Shown: positions 5,962 through 5,967 of the stretch, piece by piece
How the letters are laid out: each line of letters starts with the position of its first letter
Position numbering within the stretch: the first letter of the stretch is position 1
Assembly: GCA_018725485.1 (NCBI GenBank)
Contig: QLUP01000063.1
Span: 1-5,967 of the forward strand
Reading direction: 5' to 3'
Source: Candidatus Lithacetigena glycinireducens
Lineage (GTDB): Bacteria > Coprothermobacterota > HKB111
Length of the DNA stretch: 5,967 bases
The notes under the pieces: model-generated
Database searches by the model: none
The model's input: the letters and a program-made list of their open reading frames with translations, nothing else
Told to the model about the DNA's origin: nothing
Translations under genes and position numbers: made by a program

Positions 5962-5967
5962 CACCTT

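Overview
The window is a compact run of eight co-directional (+) genes in the order rpmH - rnpA - yidD - yidC - khpB (jag) - mnmE - mnmG - rsmG. It ends, 29 bases after the rsmG stop codon, in a 16-bp site that closely resembles the ParB-binding centromere sequence parS. This is the classic gene order found beside the chromosomal replication origin in Firmicutes and some related lineages. By analogy, dnaA/oriC would lie to the left of base 1 and parA/parB or noc genes to the right of base 5967, but neither is visible.

The organism looks like a low-to-medium GC, probably monoderm, Clostridia-like bacterium. The reasons are the short YidC without a large periplasmic domain, a KhpB/Jag with all three domains, the presence of yidD, the gene order and the parS-type site. 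Several proteins depart from family consensus at normally well-kept positions (L34, RnpA, MnmE and the MnmG C-terminus). That would fit a deep-branching or poorly sampled lineage, but the taxon cannot be named from this sequence alone.

Layout: bases 1-683 hold ribosomal protein L34, the RNase P protein subunit and YidD, packed with 7-nt spacing or overlaps. A 41-nt spacer at 684-724 carries the one strong, well-placed Shine-Dalgarno site and leads into yidC. khpB most likely starts at a GTG that overlaps the yidC stop codon as GTGA. khpB overlaps mnmE by 20 nt, mnmE and mnmG are 1 nt apart, and mnmG and rsmG are 10 nt apart. Bases 5917-5967 are non-coding and carry the parS-like site. No gene-free stretch exceeds 300 bases. 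No tRNA, rRNA, mobile element, CRISPR array or convincing terminator was seen.

Functionally the cluster joins translation and RNA maturation (L34, RNase P), membrane protein insertion (YidD, YidC), RNA binding linked to cell envelope control (KhpB), wobble-uridine tRNA modification (the MnmE-MnmG complex) and 16S rRNA methylation (RsmG), next to the chromosome segregation locus. No previously undescribed system is evident. The points most worth a second look are the parS-like site, the khpB start choice, the link between gene spacing and Shine-Dalgarno use, and the unusual residues in RnpA and MnmE.
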